Assembly (NCBI GenBank): GCA_023101725.1
Contig: JALJCO010008724.1
Span: 124,001 to 188,000 of the forward strand
Length of the DNA: 64,000 bases
DNA from: Atherinomorus stipes
Lineage: Eukaryota; Chordata; Actinopteri; Atheriniformes; Atherinidae
Reading direction: 5' to 3'
Shown here: positions 44,135-53,662 of the stretch, in pieces
Position numbering within the stretch: position 1 is the first letter of the stretch
Layout: every line of letters starts with the position of its first letter
Position numbers and translations under genes: made by a program
Notes under the pieces: model-generated
What the model was told of the DNA's origin: nothing
The model's database searches: none
The model's input: only the letters and a program-made list of their open reading frames with translations

Positions 44135-45390
44135 TGGACGTAGTGTCCGGTCACATCTGAATAGGGGAAAGTGAACCCAGTTGGGCGTTTCCCACCGTCG
44201 ACATCTTGCTGTGTCGCGTATGTCGTCACTACTGGAAAATACTAAATTCGGCAAAGGCAAGGACACTCCGAGCTGCAGGATAAATGATTGACAGCCAAGC
44301 TAATGCTAACCGAGCTTATCCAAAGTGAGCAAAACAGGACGAAGATAGACAGTTTAAAGCTAGGGTTGGCAATATTGTGAAAACAGTTTGAACAAGTGAC
44401 AGTTTAAAAAAACACCACCGGAAACCATGCCTTCAGAGCGCAGGGACGTGTGTACTAATGTTTTATGAGCAGGTTAACGATAACAGCCAAGTGGATAGCT
44501 CGTTAGCTTGATAGTAAACAGCTGACAAACCACGTTTTAAAAAGCTTTAATCCACTCAACTCCAAGTCCTTCCTCGGTGTAACAAGTCCACACGTCAATG
44601 CCTCCAAGACTTAATCCTTATCTGTTGTTTTGTTTTTTTGGCGCAGCAGCAGTTAGCAGTCCGTTAGCTATATTTGGTTACAGTGAGCGGCGCACAGGGG
44701 GCGTCAAATGGGGGGACGGGGAGAGGGGAGGGAAAGAGAGGAGACATAAAGACATCGATTCGTTCTTTCTATAAGTTGCGAATCACCAATTTCGGTGCAA
44801 ATGGCAGGAGTTGGTGAGTTTTTACGGAACTGCAGCTCTCACAGAGGTCTGACTTTTTTCCTTCCTTTTTATGAATACATGATGTATTGATACTGTCAGG
44901 ATGGAAGGACCATTTCACCCAGCATAACAAAAAGTGTTTCTAAACAGAATTACCAACTCTGGGGCGGTGATTAGCTCAGTTGGTTGAGCAGCCGCCCCAT
45001 GAACAGAGGCTACAGTTCCTCAGCGCAGTCGGCCCCGGTCCCATTGCTGCATGTCACTCCCCACTCTCTCTGCCCCTTTCCTGTCGCTATACACTGTTGT
45101 ATAAAGGCCACTAGTGCCCAAAAAATCTTAAAAAAAAAAAAAAAAAAAAAGAATTACCAACTCTGGCTTTAAAGGTAAGAGACGCTCAAACTTGCTGTTA
45201 ACCAGCTAAAAAACTGCCGTTGTGCAACTCTGCTACAGGCTGCTTCCTGGGAGCAAGCATTGAGCTAACTATTAGCCTCCACAGCTAAAACTGGCACCAA
45301 GTCTGCCGCATGTCAATCAAAAGGACACGCCCCTAATTATGTGTAATTTCAAGATTAAATACCATCTAAACGGATGACTTATAAAAAAAA
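44135..45390 (+). repeat. Family C repeat, copy 2
   Basis: It aligns with 1745-2326 (GCTAATGCTAACCGAGCTTA, CCCCTAATTATGTGTAATTT) and, inverted, with the right part of the copy ending near 54610. A tRNA-derived SINE interrupts it at 44963-45150. Confidence 0.7.
44963..45150 (+). mobile_element. tRNA-derived SINE with perfect 16-bp target-site duplication
   Basis: The head has a tRNA-like A box (TAGCTCAGTTGG) and a decayed B-box region (CGGCCCCGGTCC). The body includes TTGCTGCATGTCACTCCCC. The tail is poly-A (45131-45150). The 16-mer GAATTACCAACTCTGG flanks both sides (44947-44962, 45151-45166), the signature of L1-type target-primed insertion. It is not a functional tRNA gene because the 3' half does not fold into a cloverleaf. 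Confidence 0.88.
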
Positions 45391-46620
45391 TTGCTAACCT
45401 GCTAACACGACTGCGCAGTCTGCCGGCCACAAACAAACGTGTGTCGTTTTATTATAAAGTTTGGTCCTTCACCACGGCGAATCGGTCATTTTGATCCACT
45501 TCTTCCTTAGCATCACTTCAGTCTGGAATGAAAACTTGGCATTGGCGTTTATCCGATTAACAAAGTTTAACAGAGTAGTAGTCGGCGGACTACTGTTAGC
45601 AGGTTAGCATTAGCCAGCTTGATGACGTGCCTAACTTTGTGCGGCTGAAAACACACAGGCATCTGAAAGCGTCTCCTTTCTTGGCAGTCCCCAGTTGGTC
45701 CACTGGAAATGGGGGGGTACAGACCCGATTTTCAGATGTTTGTGTGTTTTAAGACGCACAATGTTAAGCACCTCAGTAAAAGCTAGCTGGCTAATGCTAG
45801 CATGCTGTGAAGTGCCGGTGTTGTGCCCCACCGGCGACAAACGTGTTTTATTATAAAGCTCGGCCCTTCACCGCGGCGAATCGATCGCTTTGATCCACTT
45901 CTTCCTTAGTATCACTTCAGTCTGGAATCCGTGAAAATTTCAGTAGGGTTGGCGTTTATTCACGTTATCTACGAAGTAAAGCAGGGACATTGAACTGGGC
46001 CGGAAGTGGGCCCTCTAACCCCGGCTTTACACCTGGTCCGTGACGTGAGCGCAGCGGCTTTGCTGCGACTTCCTAGGCGCGAGCATTTACACCGTTCACT
46101 GTGCGGCCGCGCAGCGCACCCGCGAGTGCACCAGCTGTTGTTGATTGGTGACATCACGAAATCACGAGAGGGCTGCTAGATCGCCTGTGATTCTCATCCA
46201 AATGGTTAATTTTGTCCACATGTTCATGCGTCATGGTTCCTTATTTTACTGTAACCTTGTGGACACGGAGATGCTGTCATGTTCAGGTTGTTCAGCAGTT
46301 TAAAAGCTGCACGGTGGCTTTTGTTTAGGAAGTTACCGGATATTTTACACTGAAACTGTGTCTGACTTCCTGTCTGGTTCGATCTGAACGACTGAAATTG
46401 ACGCAGTGTCGGCGCGTGGAGCGTCAAAAATAGAGCTGGCGCGTATCTTTAGCGCAGCGGCACGGCATGCCGCAGCGTGAGCAATATGTTTCACACCATT
46501 GATTACATGGGCGCGATCCGGTGCGCAGGGCGCGCCGCTGCGCTCACGTCACGGACCAGGTGTAAAGCCGGGGTAAGTGTTTCAAACAGGAAATTCGGAA
46601 CACGGAAGCGTGATAATCCC
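45391..46620. mobile_element. Family E fold-back, copy 2, carrying a nested MITE
   Basis: It shares long blocks with 33651-34391 (TTGATGACGTGCCTAACTTT, TACAGACCCGATTTTCAGAT) and the same right end (GAAGCGTGATAATCCCT at 46607). The left terminus is missing. The sequence is interrupted at 46019-46573 by a GC-rich MITE. The uninterrupted junction is preserved at about 34340 in copy 1. Confidence 0.7.
46019..46573. mobile_element. GC-rich Harbinger-type MITE with TAA duplication
   Basis: Inverted ends CCCCGGCTTTACACCTGGTC (46019) and GACCAGGTGTAAAGCCGGGG (ending 46573) are perfect over about 40 bp. TAA flanks both sides (46016-46018, 46574-46576). The 3-bp TWA-type duplication points to the PIF/Harbinger superfamily. 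No protein is encoded. It is inserted in a family E element. Confidence 0.88.
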
Positions 46621-47589
46621 TTATTATTTAACTCAACTTCCAGGCTTGTCACTTTTCCAGCAAAGTTTGCACCTTGACTTTAACACACCTGACTCAAATG
46701 AACGGCTCATCAGCAGGGTTGCAACGAACTTGGCAAGCAGTTCAACTAATCAGCATCAGGTGTGCTGCAGTTAGACAGAACTGAAACGTGTAGGGCAGGG
46801 GTACTTGAGGACCAGGATTGGGAAACTGCAGAGCTCATCAGAGATCCATTTAATTTTAATCAGCTGTGTCCTAGCAGGGCAACTGGAAAGTCTGCAGGAT
46901 AGTGTGCCTAGAGGACCAGGGTTAGGAATCACTGACATAGACAATAACCAGACTTAATTTTACATGTTTTTTTTTTACTTATTTTATTTTCATTATCTTA
47001 TAAAGGTTTTGACATTCAAATATCAGCAAAACATGCTGCGCCATGCATACATAAAAGTTGATATAAATGAAAAATATCATTTTTGCTAGGGTGGCCAGCT
47101 GTTTGTTCAGGGGGGCCATGGCCACCCCTTTGGGAACCATTGTTTAAATGCAAATGTGGGCTTATTCAATTAGTGTCGAGCTTGTTTGAACAGTTTAACT
47201 TATATTCAAAGAAACTTGTAATACAAAAAAAGTTACTCTCCTTGCCTTCTGTCAGTGTGTTTCGTTGCATTGTGATAGTACTGTAGTTAAGGAAAAAAAT
47301 GAGCTTGTAAAAGTTGCATTTTGGCCATATTCAATTGGTGTTGAGCTCATCTGCATATTCAAATTATCAAAGAGAGAGAGAGAGAGAGAGAAAAACACTT
47401 GTAAAACAAAAAACATTACTTTCCATTGATACTTTCATTGTGTAAAGTTTTATTGTGATAGGAGTGAAGGAAAAATTAAGCCTGTTGGGGTGTATATTGT
47501 AGTTGTCCGGCAATTTTGGCACACATCTTGGATTGATGGAAATTGAATTTATTGACCAACAAGCCGTTTGATTGACAGCCAATCTGTCA

Positions 47590-48300
47590 ATCAAACGCAC
47601 ATGCCCCTAATTATGCATAATTTCAAGATTATAATAGATGAGTAATAAAAAAGAAAAGTCAAGAGGAAGTTGTTCTCAGTTTTTTTAATTCCAGTTTTCT
47701 TTGTAGATTTAATCAAACAAATCAAACAATATATATATTTTTTTGTGTTCAAATTTTTCCAGCGCATTGGCAAACTTACAGCACATACATTATATCTACA
47801 AATGTTGTTTTGTCTGGCCAAAACAGGTCTTAATGGGACCACCTGTATAAATAAAAGGTTAAATAAAAGAACAACAACAACAAAACATTTTGGATGACAC
47901 TTAGCACATCAAAGAATCCTTCACTTTTGGTCCTTCCAAACATTTTTAGTATTTAAATGTCATAACAGAAATAAAAAGAGAGAGAAAGAACATTTTTATT
48001 CTAAATTAAATTACAAATTATGGAACATTATTTTCCCACAATAGGAATTCCAATCAAAAACATAAAACATAAACATAAAAGAAGAAAGAATATAAATTAG
48101 ATTTACATTATTATATTACACTGCATTTAAATCGGCTTATCAAATGTCATACAGAGTATCGTACAAATATTTTTTTAAAAAGTGTTTCTGCTGAAGACTT
48201 CATAAAAACAATGTAGCTGGTAATTTGCTTTGTAACCTGTTTTTGATATATAACACGAACCAAACCATTTCAAGAGAAATTATAGTTGAAACACATTTGT
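47590..48300. other. 3' flank of the second receptor gene
   Basis: AT-rich sequence. It contains a fragment of family C (about 47575-47640). On the - strand there is an AATAAAAATG hexamer context near 47996 that could serve as polyadenylation signal for the receptor. Nothing coding was recognised. Confidence 0.4.
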
Positions 48301-48307
48301 AGAGAAT

Positions 48308-49150
48308 TTATCTCAAATTTTTTTTTGTTTGTTTGTTTTTTTCCTTTTTAGCTCTGTAGAGATAGATGAGCGGATAGACACCTCCAATCCAAATCATGAA
48401 ACAATAAGTGATGATCTCCAACTTACAAAAAATATTTTTTTCTATGGCAAAATCCAAGTGGAAAACAGTAATCAAGGGTGCATAACCAAGAACTGCCATC
48501 ACTTGGAAGATCAAAACTAATTTGAAAGCCCTTCTTTTGGACAAATTGGATTTTTCCCTCTCTCCGTCCCCAGGTGATGGTTTTTTCAGTGCCCTAAGAA
48601 CTGATATGGAACAATAACAGTTTACACAAAAGACATAAAGAAAGTAAACTGTGTTTGTCTCAAAATCTATTATTTGACACAACAATGTTTCGCACACACT
48701 GGCCAGAATGGTTTGCAGCCAGATCATAAAGCAAAAGCTCATTCTGTATGTCAGGGCTCTGTACCTGAGGTAAAGCAAAGGACGCACCACTGCAAGATAG
48801 CGTTCAATGCACACGCTGCTCTGGAACTGAACTCTGGCCTTGAATACCATGTTGATGAGTTTCACCACAATCTTTGCCACTTCAGCATTAAAATAAAAGC
48901 TTATGAATATTAAAGGTGTTCCCACAAATCCAAACACAAGCTCTGTAAGAACCATATGAAACTCAGAAACTTCCATTCTGTCTGTCCAAAAAACAGGAGA
49001 TGACATCATCAGCCGAAGCACCCAGCTGTTGGCAGGCAGAGAGATGAAGACATATGGGAGGATTGCATAACGAAAGTGTGCAGTCAGCATACAGACACCG
49101 CACCCATATTTGCCTGTGCTGTTTGTTTCGCCAGATGTTAGCGTTTCCAT
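48308..49150 (-). CDS. Class A GPCR-like seven-transmembrane receptor (fish orphan, paralogue 2)
   Basis: A single coding exon, 280 aa from METLTSGETNSTG. This ATG is preferred to one five codons upstream because a splice acceptor (GTTGTATTCAG, exon start 49155) lies between them. Seven hydrophobic segments are visible. The TM3 end is canonical (SVCIERYLAVVRPLLYLRYR). ALKKPSPG before TM6 matches ALKDPGPG in the paralogue at 12522. TM7 ends YPLIYLYR. An N-glycosylation sequon (NST) lies near the N terminus. The tail is short and lysine-rich. It has the same two-exon architecture as the 12522 gene, so the two are paralogues. Ligand and G-protein partner are unknown; an orphan chemo- or nucleotide-type receptor is possible, but I cannot name a subfamily. 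Confidence 0.82.
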   Translation of the reverse strand: METLTSGETNSTGKYGCGVCMLTAHFRYAILPYVFISLPANSWVLRLMMSSPVFWTDRMEVSEFHMVLTELVFGFVGTPLIFISFYFNAEVAKIVVKLINMVFKARVQFQSSVCIERYLAVVRPLLYLRYRALTYRMSFCFMIWLQTILASVCETLLCQIIDFETNTVYFLYVFCVNCYCSISVLRALKKPSPGDGEREKSNLSKRRAFKLVLIFQVMAVLGYAPLITVFHLDFAIEKNIFCKLEIITYCFMIWIGGVYPLIYLYRAKKEKNKQTKKNLR

Positions 49151-49770
49151 GCTTTCTGAATACAACAGAAAAAAAAAAAACTTTTTCAGAGCAGTGCATT
49201 AATATTCTGATTTAATTTAACCTTTTCAGCTCAACAATCCAAAACCTAACTTAACCATGTTTTGAAAACAGCCTCCACAAAGATATCTGAAAAAAAATCT
49301 GACCAGTAAAATGAGTTTACTATTTCTATTAAATGAAAACAAATTTAGATGAAAAGCCAAGTTTTATCTAGTGTTATACTTTTTAAATGATCAAGTGTTA
49401 AGTCTAGTTATGCTGCATAGAATGTACCCACGTCTTCCTCTGGAAAACCATGACTTTGGTGTTATATCCAAAAGTCATTATAACGCTCTTTAACATCACC
49501 AGCATCACCAAACTAATTTTTTAAAACCGATCTGTACTAAAGCATGTGCTTTTACAAATAAAATCTACATATCAAAATTTTTTATTAAAAATGGTTATGT
49601 AGAAGCAAAGCTCAGAAAAGAACTTACCTGGTTTAGGACTGTAGTTTTGTTTTGAATGTTTTTTTTTTTGTTGTTGTTGTTGTTTTAATCTTTGTCTGTA
49701 TTGATAATTTTTCACAATTTGAAAAGGTGCCGTATAAATAAAAATGTACCCTTCTGAATGTTTGACAAAC

Positions 49771-49945
49771 CTTGTCTGGCTGAGAATCTGTTGCACCAGT
49801 TGTGAAGTGTACAGCAGCAGCAGAAGCTTTGATCACATTACTAATAAAACAGTCCTGTTTATCTGCAGTCAAATTATGACTGGTAGTGATTTGCTGGTAT
49901 GCAAAACCTGACCCATAAATGTGTGCAGTCACTTTAAATAAACAG
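49771..49945 (-). promoter_or_regulatory. Candidate 5' non-coding exon and TATA-like promoter of the 48308 receptor
   Basis: On the - strand the exon would end CAAG|GTTTGTC (exon end 49771), the same donor wording as the paralogue at 13441. A TTTATTTAAAG box lies near 49933-49943. Non-coding and inferred. Confidence 0.4.
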
Positions 49946-50004
49946 GGACTGAGGTTTGACAGACTCTGTCAAGGGATCAATTATGGAAAATTAGGTAAAT
50001 TATA

Positions 50005-50110
50005 GAAGGCAAGTCAAGTATATAGCACATTTCATGAATAAGACAATTCAAAGGGCTTTACATAAAACATTAAAAGCATTACAGTAAGATGCAGAAGAAA
50101 AGAAACTTTG
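50005..50110 (-). repeat. L2-like LINE 3' tail fragment
   Basis: AAGTATATAGCACATTTCAT and GGGCTTTACATAAAACAT on the + strand match the tail of the LINE at 19133 (TTAGCACGTTTCATG, GTGCTTTACATAAAACAT). Only the tail remains. Confidence 0.6.
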
Positions 50111-50174
50111 AAAAGAAACTTAATTAAAGAAAAATCTGAAAGAAAATGTAAGATGCAAGGAATATAATAATTAA

Positions 50175-50700
50175 AGGTAGAATCCGGAGTTTTCCCCCTG
50201 AAAATAAATGTGAGACTTGTAAGTGAAATCCACACCTTTGGGCCTCTGCAGCAGTGAGGTTTGTTTGCAACTTCCTCTTCCTGACTGTATTTTGTCCTTT
50301 CCCTTTGTTTTGTGTGTTCTGGACTTTTCTGGGCAGAGATTTGCGTGTTGTCTCCAGCCAATGACGGAGCTAAGGCCGTAGTGCTGTGTGGGGATAAACT
50401 GAGCGATTGGAGAAACTTTTTTTTTTATCATTATTATTTAAACATCGACTCGAGCCGACACCAGATTCACTCAAATTCTCGACAAAAAATGGCAGTGAAA
50501 AAAAAAAGGAAGTATTCTGTGGCGGAAAGAGCTTTGGATAGTGCACACTCGAAAACCATTGGTTTGGCTTTCACCTGCTTCCGAGCTTTGAGGGAGAGGC
50601 TTGGGGCTGAAGAGTGATGCGACCATTAGCCCGAGGGGAGGGGCTCTCAGTTTGAATAGTGTTGACAAACGGAAACGGGGGAACACTCTTGATTCTACCT
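50175..50700. mobile_element. TTAA-flanked MITE (family ii), copy B
   Basis: It starts AGGTAGAATCCGGAGTTTTC after TTAA (50171-50174) and ends ACTCTTGATTCTACCT, followed by TTCA (a decayed TTAA). The body is the inverse of copy A at 39942-40470 (for example TCTCCAGCCAATGACGGAGC). Non-coding. Confidence 0.8.
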
Positions 50701-50835
50701 TTCACAGTTGTTAAACTTACCGCTTTGAGTTCCTTCAAACTAGTCTAATCTTTTGCATCAGCGAAAAAAAACCCCCAAAACAAACAGTTTTTTGCTTTAT
50801 TGTTTTTCTGTGTTACCTACAATCATTTCAGAGTG

Positions 50836-52135
50836 AGAGGACACAGTTCCAACCGAGTGTGAAGCGGCTGGGAGGAGAATCGGCATCTCCCCATCCGAGA
50901 GCATGGTCCTCAGCTGGAAAAGGGTGGAGTGTCTTTTTCATGTCAGGGGTGAGGTCCTGGCCCTGGTGGAAGGGTCTTGTTCACAAGTGAGCAAAGAATG
51001 GAGCAGCATCTGCAGTGACACAGACTCTGTATTAGTTTGTCATGGTGAGGAAAGAGCTGACCCAGAAGTCGAAGCTCTCTATTTACCGGTCGATCTACGT
51101 TCCTATGCTCATCTATGGTCACGAGCTGTAGGTCATGACTGAGAGAATGAGATTGTTCAGGAGCTGGGCTTGGCCCCTTAGTTCCAGTGAAAGGAACTCT
51201 GAATGCTTCAGCATACCAAGACATTTTTGACAATTCCGTGCTCCCAACTTTGTGGGAACAGTTTGGAGCTGGCCCCTTCCTCTTCCAACATGACTGTGCA
51301 CCAGTGCACAAAGCAGGTCCATAAAGACATGGATGCAGAGTCTGGTGTGGAGGAATTTGACTGGGCTGCACAAAGTCCTGAACTCAACCTGGTAATTCAT
51401 CCCAAACTCAACACCTTTGGGATGAATTAGAGCGGAGACTGAGAGCCAGGCCTTTTCGTCCAACATCAGTGTGTGACCTTACAAATGTGCTTCTGGAAGA
51501 ATGATCAAAAATTCCCCTAATAAACACACTCCTAAACCTTGTGGACAGCCTTCCCAGAAGAGTTGAAGCTGTTCTAGCTGCAAAGGGTGGACCAACGTCA
51601 TATTGAACCCTATGGATTAGGAATGGGATGTCACTTAAACTCATATGTGAGTCAAGGCAGGTGAGCGAACACCTTTGGCAATATAGTGTATCTAATGCGT
51701 GTGGCAAAATTTTATTCCCCTCCAACTCACACCATACAGCCCACATCCTTGCTGTCACCATGACTTTTTCCACACTTTTTTCTTTTAATGTGTTTTTTCC
51801 CCCAGAAAGATGCTGAACAGTCTGCCATGTTTCTTTTCACAAAAAGTCTAGTCACTGAAGTATTATTTGACTATGCGAGATTTGGAGTATTGACTGTGAA
51901 GAACCCAATTCTCTGTGGTGGGGTGTGTTGCGTTGTGCACCCTCATAGTATATGATCAGAAGAGAGAGGTCTTGTGGGATTTGTCTTTTGTAATCATCAA
52001 GTTTGTGGTCTTTAAACCTATGAAGTTTTGAGGAATGCTGTAGTGTGCACCTGGCTTTAGGCAGCTGCCCTTGTGACCCGACCCCAGATAAGCTGCACGA
52101 AAATGTATGTGTGCTGTATATGGATGGATGGATGA
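50836..52135 (+). mobile_element. Non-LTR retrotransposon relic (same family as 29140), split by a Tc1 element
   Basis: The left fragment shows CEAAGRRIGISPSESMVL-type and GHELXVMTERM-type reverse-transcriptase C-terminal text in + frames to about 51165. The right fragment (about 52050-52135) has the element's end, GACCCGACCCCAGATAAGC, and (GGAT)n. The two are separated by a Tc1 relic and unassigned sequence. Frames are broken throughout. Confidence 0.6.
51180..51691 (+). mobile_element. Tc1-like transposase relic with terminal repeat
   Basis: The broken + strand translation shows the catalytic-domain text FLFQHDCAPVHKA (second Asp region), WDELERRLRARPFRPTSV, and the C terminus LPRRVEAVLAAKGGPTSY. 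The right end is TTTGGCAATATAGTGTA (51675-51691), the well-known fish Tc1-like terminus. The 5' half is missing. Confidence 0.8.
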
Positions 52136-53076
52136 TACAGCCTGTTGATGAAGCCAGCCCAGGTCCAATCCCAACATCTCCCTGGCCCACTTTGTTATTT
52201 ACCTACTGTACAATGAAAGACACTATAGCCCACACAATGTTAAAAAACAAAACAAAATGTATAGACCACAAGCTGCTTCCAAACCACTTTTCCTTCATAT
52301 TTTAGACACTAGCTACCTCACACAGTTAGAATTTTTTAAATCGGACGTGTAGAAGTAAAGTTATGAGCTTTGCTTTTCAGCAGAGCTCAGGCAGATATTT
52401 GCACGGTTTGCAGGCAATCATTCTGGACCAAGCAGCAACCTCCGGTGGCCAACTATGAAGCTACCCTTAAGAAGTCAATATTTGTAGTTCTCCCTTCATC
52501 TGCTAGGGACTGGCTGCAAAACAGAGCAAATCCCCATAGACTCCCATGTAAAAAGAGCCAGTAGAAATAAACATGTTTACAGTAGGGCTGCATAATTTTT
52601 TTTTTTTTTTTACTTGTCCTGTCCAGCATCATAGCAAGCAGAATGGAAATCCAATTGCTTTATTGTGTTGAACAGTTTTGCTTTACCAAGGGAAGCTTTA
52701 TGAACACAAGGCTCACTTTGATATCCTGTTTATTCATTTTATTTCTTTAATCAAAACTTAGTCTATTACAGTATTCTATACCATACTGTACTGCTGGGCT
52801 TGACAAGGGAGAAATAAAAGTTAACAGAGGTAATGATAGAAAGTGGAACAGAGAAAGAGGAGTGAGGAAGGGGAAGAGAGAGAGAGAAAAGAGAGAGAGG
52901 AGAGAAAACATGAATCCACTTACACATTTCACTGGTGCATCTGTACAAAAACCCCTAAACAACATTCCAAGGTCTCTATTGGAAAACAAAACAAGCAATC
53001 CCCTACAGGAGGACCTGCAGGTGGCTTAAATATCCTCAGATCATACAAACACACACAAACACACGTAGAACTACGC

Positions 53077-53261
53077 AGAGAAGAGGTACAACCTAGTCAG
53101 CGCAATGGGAAGTAGAGAAGAGGTACAACCTAGTCATCGCAATGGGAAGTAGAGAAGAGGTACAACCTAGTCATCGCAATGGAAAGCAGAGAAGAGGTAC
53201 AACCTAGTCATCGCAATGGGAAGTAGAGAAGAGGTACAAGCTAGTCATCGCAACAGGAAGC
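53077..53261. repeat. Tandem repeat, five units of 37 bp
   Basis: Units start at 53077, 53114, 53151, 53188 and 53225, each beginning AGAGAAGAGGTACAA(C/G)CTAG and continuing TCATCGCAATGGGAAGT with one to four changes. They are head-to-tail with no spacers. It is a minisatellite inside the hAT. Confidence 0.92.
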
Positions 53262-53329
53262 AGCGTCACAGTGTCATCATGCATAACAAAGGGTGCTCCG
53301 TGGTGATACAGTCATGCAGATGCAGCCTC

Positions 53330-53662
53330 GTCTCTGCAAGGAGGAGGAAGCCCGCAAATCTCACGACCCAGGCCCCCAGCAGCCACCCAGAGGCTTAGAT
53401 CCGAGCCGCCCCCCCCCCCCAAAGGAACGGACATGCATCCCCCAGAGGGCGGCAAAAGGCGACCCCAGCCAGAGCCCCCCATGGTCTGGGGGCCCAGGTC
53501 CCAGTGGACCAAGACCAGCAGCTGCTGACCCCACTGGGCACCAGCAGCCCCTGGGGCAGAGACAGCACAGGGCCCAGGGCCGAAAAGCCCAGGACCAGCC
53601 CCACCCCCACCCAACCCAGGCGGCCCAACCGAAACCGAGGAGGACCGGACCCCCCAGAGGAG
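53330..53662. other. GC-rich, C-biased block inside the hAT
   Basis: A sharply GC-rich segment (long runs of C on the + strand, for example CCGCCCCCCCCCCCC at 53406) in otherwise AT-rich surroundings. It reads as Pro/Gly-rich in several frames on both strands, which is what composition alone would give. No conserved domain or splice structure was seen. Confidence 0.6.

Larger units (their letters stand above)
43961..46935. repeat. 3 kb composite bounded by inverted repeats
   Basis: The left arm (about 43961-44096; CCCAACCCTGGTCCTC and CCAATCCTGGTCCTCTAG) reappears inverted at about 46788-46935 (GAGGACCAGGATTGGGAAA and AGAGGACCAGGGTTAGGAA). Between the arms are a family C copy with a SINE and a family E fold-back with a Harbinger-type MITE. 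Either the arms belong to one large non-autonomous element, or two copies of one repeat happen to face each other. Confidence 0.5.

Noticed and set aside
44963..45035. tRNA-like sequence with an A box, considered as a tRNA gene
   Set aside because: The B box is degenerate and the 3' half does not form a cloverleaf. A poly-A tail and target duplication identify a SINE.
48674..48913. + strand open frame opposite the second GPCR
   Set aside because: Shadow frame without domain or splice context.
53077..53261. Regular 37-bp repeats considered as a CRISPR array
   Set aside because: Units are directly adjacent without spacers, there is no leader or cas gene, and the genome is a vertebrate's.
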